From a bacterium (GTDB lineage Bacteria; Patescibacteriota; Gracilibacteria; UBA1369; LOWO2-01-FULL-3), in contig JAQBYK010000082.1 in assembly GCA_027622635.1 (NCBI GenBank), positions 1 through 5,373 of the forward strand: a stretch of DNA of 5,373 nt, in the 5' to 3' direction. The notes below the pieces were generated by a model, which was not told the origin of the DNA, ran no database searches, and worked only from the letters and a program-made list of their open reading frames with translations. The position numbers and the translations under genes were made by a program. Below, one piece after another: positions 5,177 through 5,373 of this stretch; within the stretch, counting starts at the first letter, position 1; each line of letters begins with the position of its first letter.

Positions 5177-5373
5177 GTCCGTGATGAAATCCTCAAAATA
5201 TACATTCAAAACTGATCCGCCGGTGCGTTTGCCTGTTATTCGGTTTAAGGGAAAGAAGAAAGGTCCCACAGGGTTTTTGTCTGCAGGGATGCATGGTGAC
5301 GAACTTAATGGGATGATCCTTGTGAAGAAATTTGTGGAAGATTTTATTGCCAAGGATTTGGAAAAGGTGATGG
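5175..5373 (+). CDS. Succinylglutamate desuccinylase/aspartoacylase-family protein, partial (C-terminus beyond the right edge)
   Basis: Only the first 66 codons are in the window. The frame contains GFLSAGMHGDELNGM (33-47), the first zinc-binding motif of the AstE/aspartoacylase branch of M14-like zinc hydrolases. His40 and Glu43 form the HxxE pair; the second His and the catalytic Glu would lie beyond the edge. The family removes acyl groups from N-acyl amino acids or hydrolyses related amide bonds, so the exact substrate cannot be told from this fragment. The N-terminus shows no signal peptide. The start is uncertain: the ATG at 5175 is outermost, 13 bp after the methyltransferase stop, but it lies inside an extended -10 box; the ATG at 5184 (residue 4) is where a transcript from that box would begin and is my preferred start for that mRNA. 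The short gap suggests the two genes are also partly co-transcribed. Confidence 0.85.
   Translation, partial: MSVMKSSKYTFKTDPPVRLPVIRFKGKKKGPTGFLSAGMHGDELNGMILVKKFVEDFIAKDLEKVM

Noticed and set aside
5102..5353. Minus-strand 83-codon frame at the right end
   Set aside because: It is antisense to the AstE/aspartoacylase motif region, which is clearly coding on the plus strand.
1..5373. Alternative genetic code with TGA read as an amino acid, as in some candidate-phylum bacteria
   Set aside because: All complete genes read through normally with TAA, TAG or TGA as stops, and no in-frame TGA needs recoding.

Overview
The window is bacterial chromosomal DNA of low-to-moderate GC content. Genes are tightly packed and all read through under the standard bacterial code. 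None of the starts has a convincing Shine-Dalgarno sequence. At least two genes instead have a promoter -10 box exactly 7 nt before a start codon, the geometry expected of leaderless mRNAs. Frequent non-SD or leaderless initiation, a lone class II ribonucleotide reductase and compact gene order would fit a candidate-phylum (Patescibacteria-like) bacterium. That placement is inference; the sequence alone does not fix the taxon.

Layout: bases 1-3744 are read on the minus strand and 3950-5373 on the plus strand, so 3745-3949 is a divergent promoter region. In transcription order, the minus-strand side holds a small Lys/Arg-rich hypothetical protein (3744-3547), a Nudix hydrolase of the ADP-ribose pyrophosphatase type (3489-2929) followed by a probable terminator, and a 288-bp regulatory gap. 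Next come nrdJ, a complete adenosylcobalamin-dependent class II ribonucleotide reductase (2640-319), and the first 86 codons of an unknown protein with an acidic N-terminus (260 to beyond the left edge). The gap before nrdJ carries two NrdR-box-like palindromes overlying the probable promoter, so the reductase is probably under NrdR control.

The plus-strand side holds a 403-residue class I SAM-dependent methyltransferase. It has the paired glutamates of protein arginine methyltransferases at the same spacing as in PRMT1, which is unusual in a bacterium. It is followed by the start of a zinc-dependent succinylglutamate desuccinylase/aspartoacylase-family enzyme that runs off the right edge. 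The methyltransferase promoter region contains a 28-bp inverted repeat ending 4 nt before the start codon, and the downstream gene appears to have its own extended -10 promoter.

The reductase and Nudix enzyme are ordinary nucleotide-metabolism genes. The methyltransferase/deacylase pair is the least-explained part of the window. No RNA genes, insertion sequences, CRISPR arrays or long repeats were seen.
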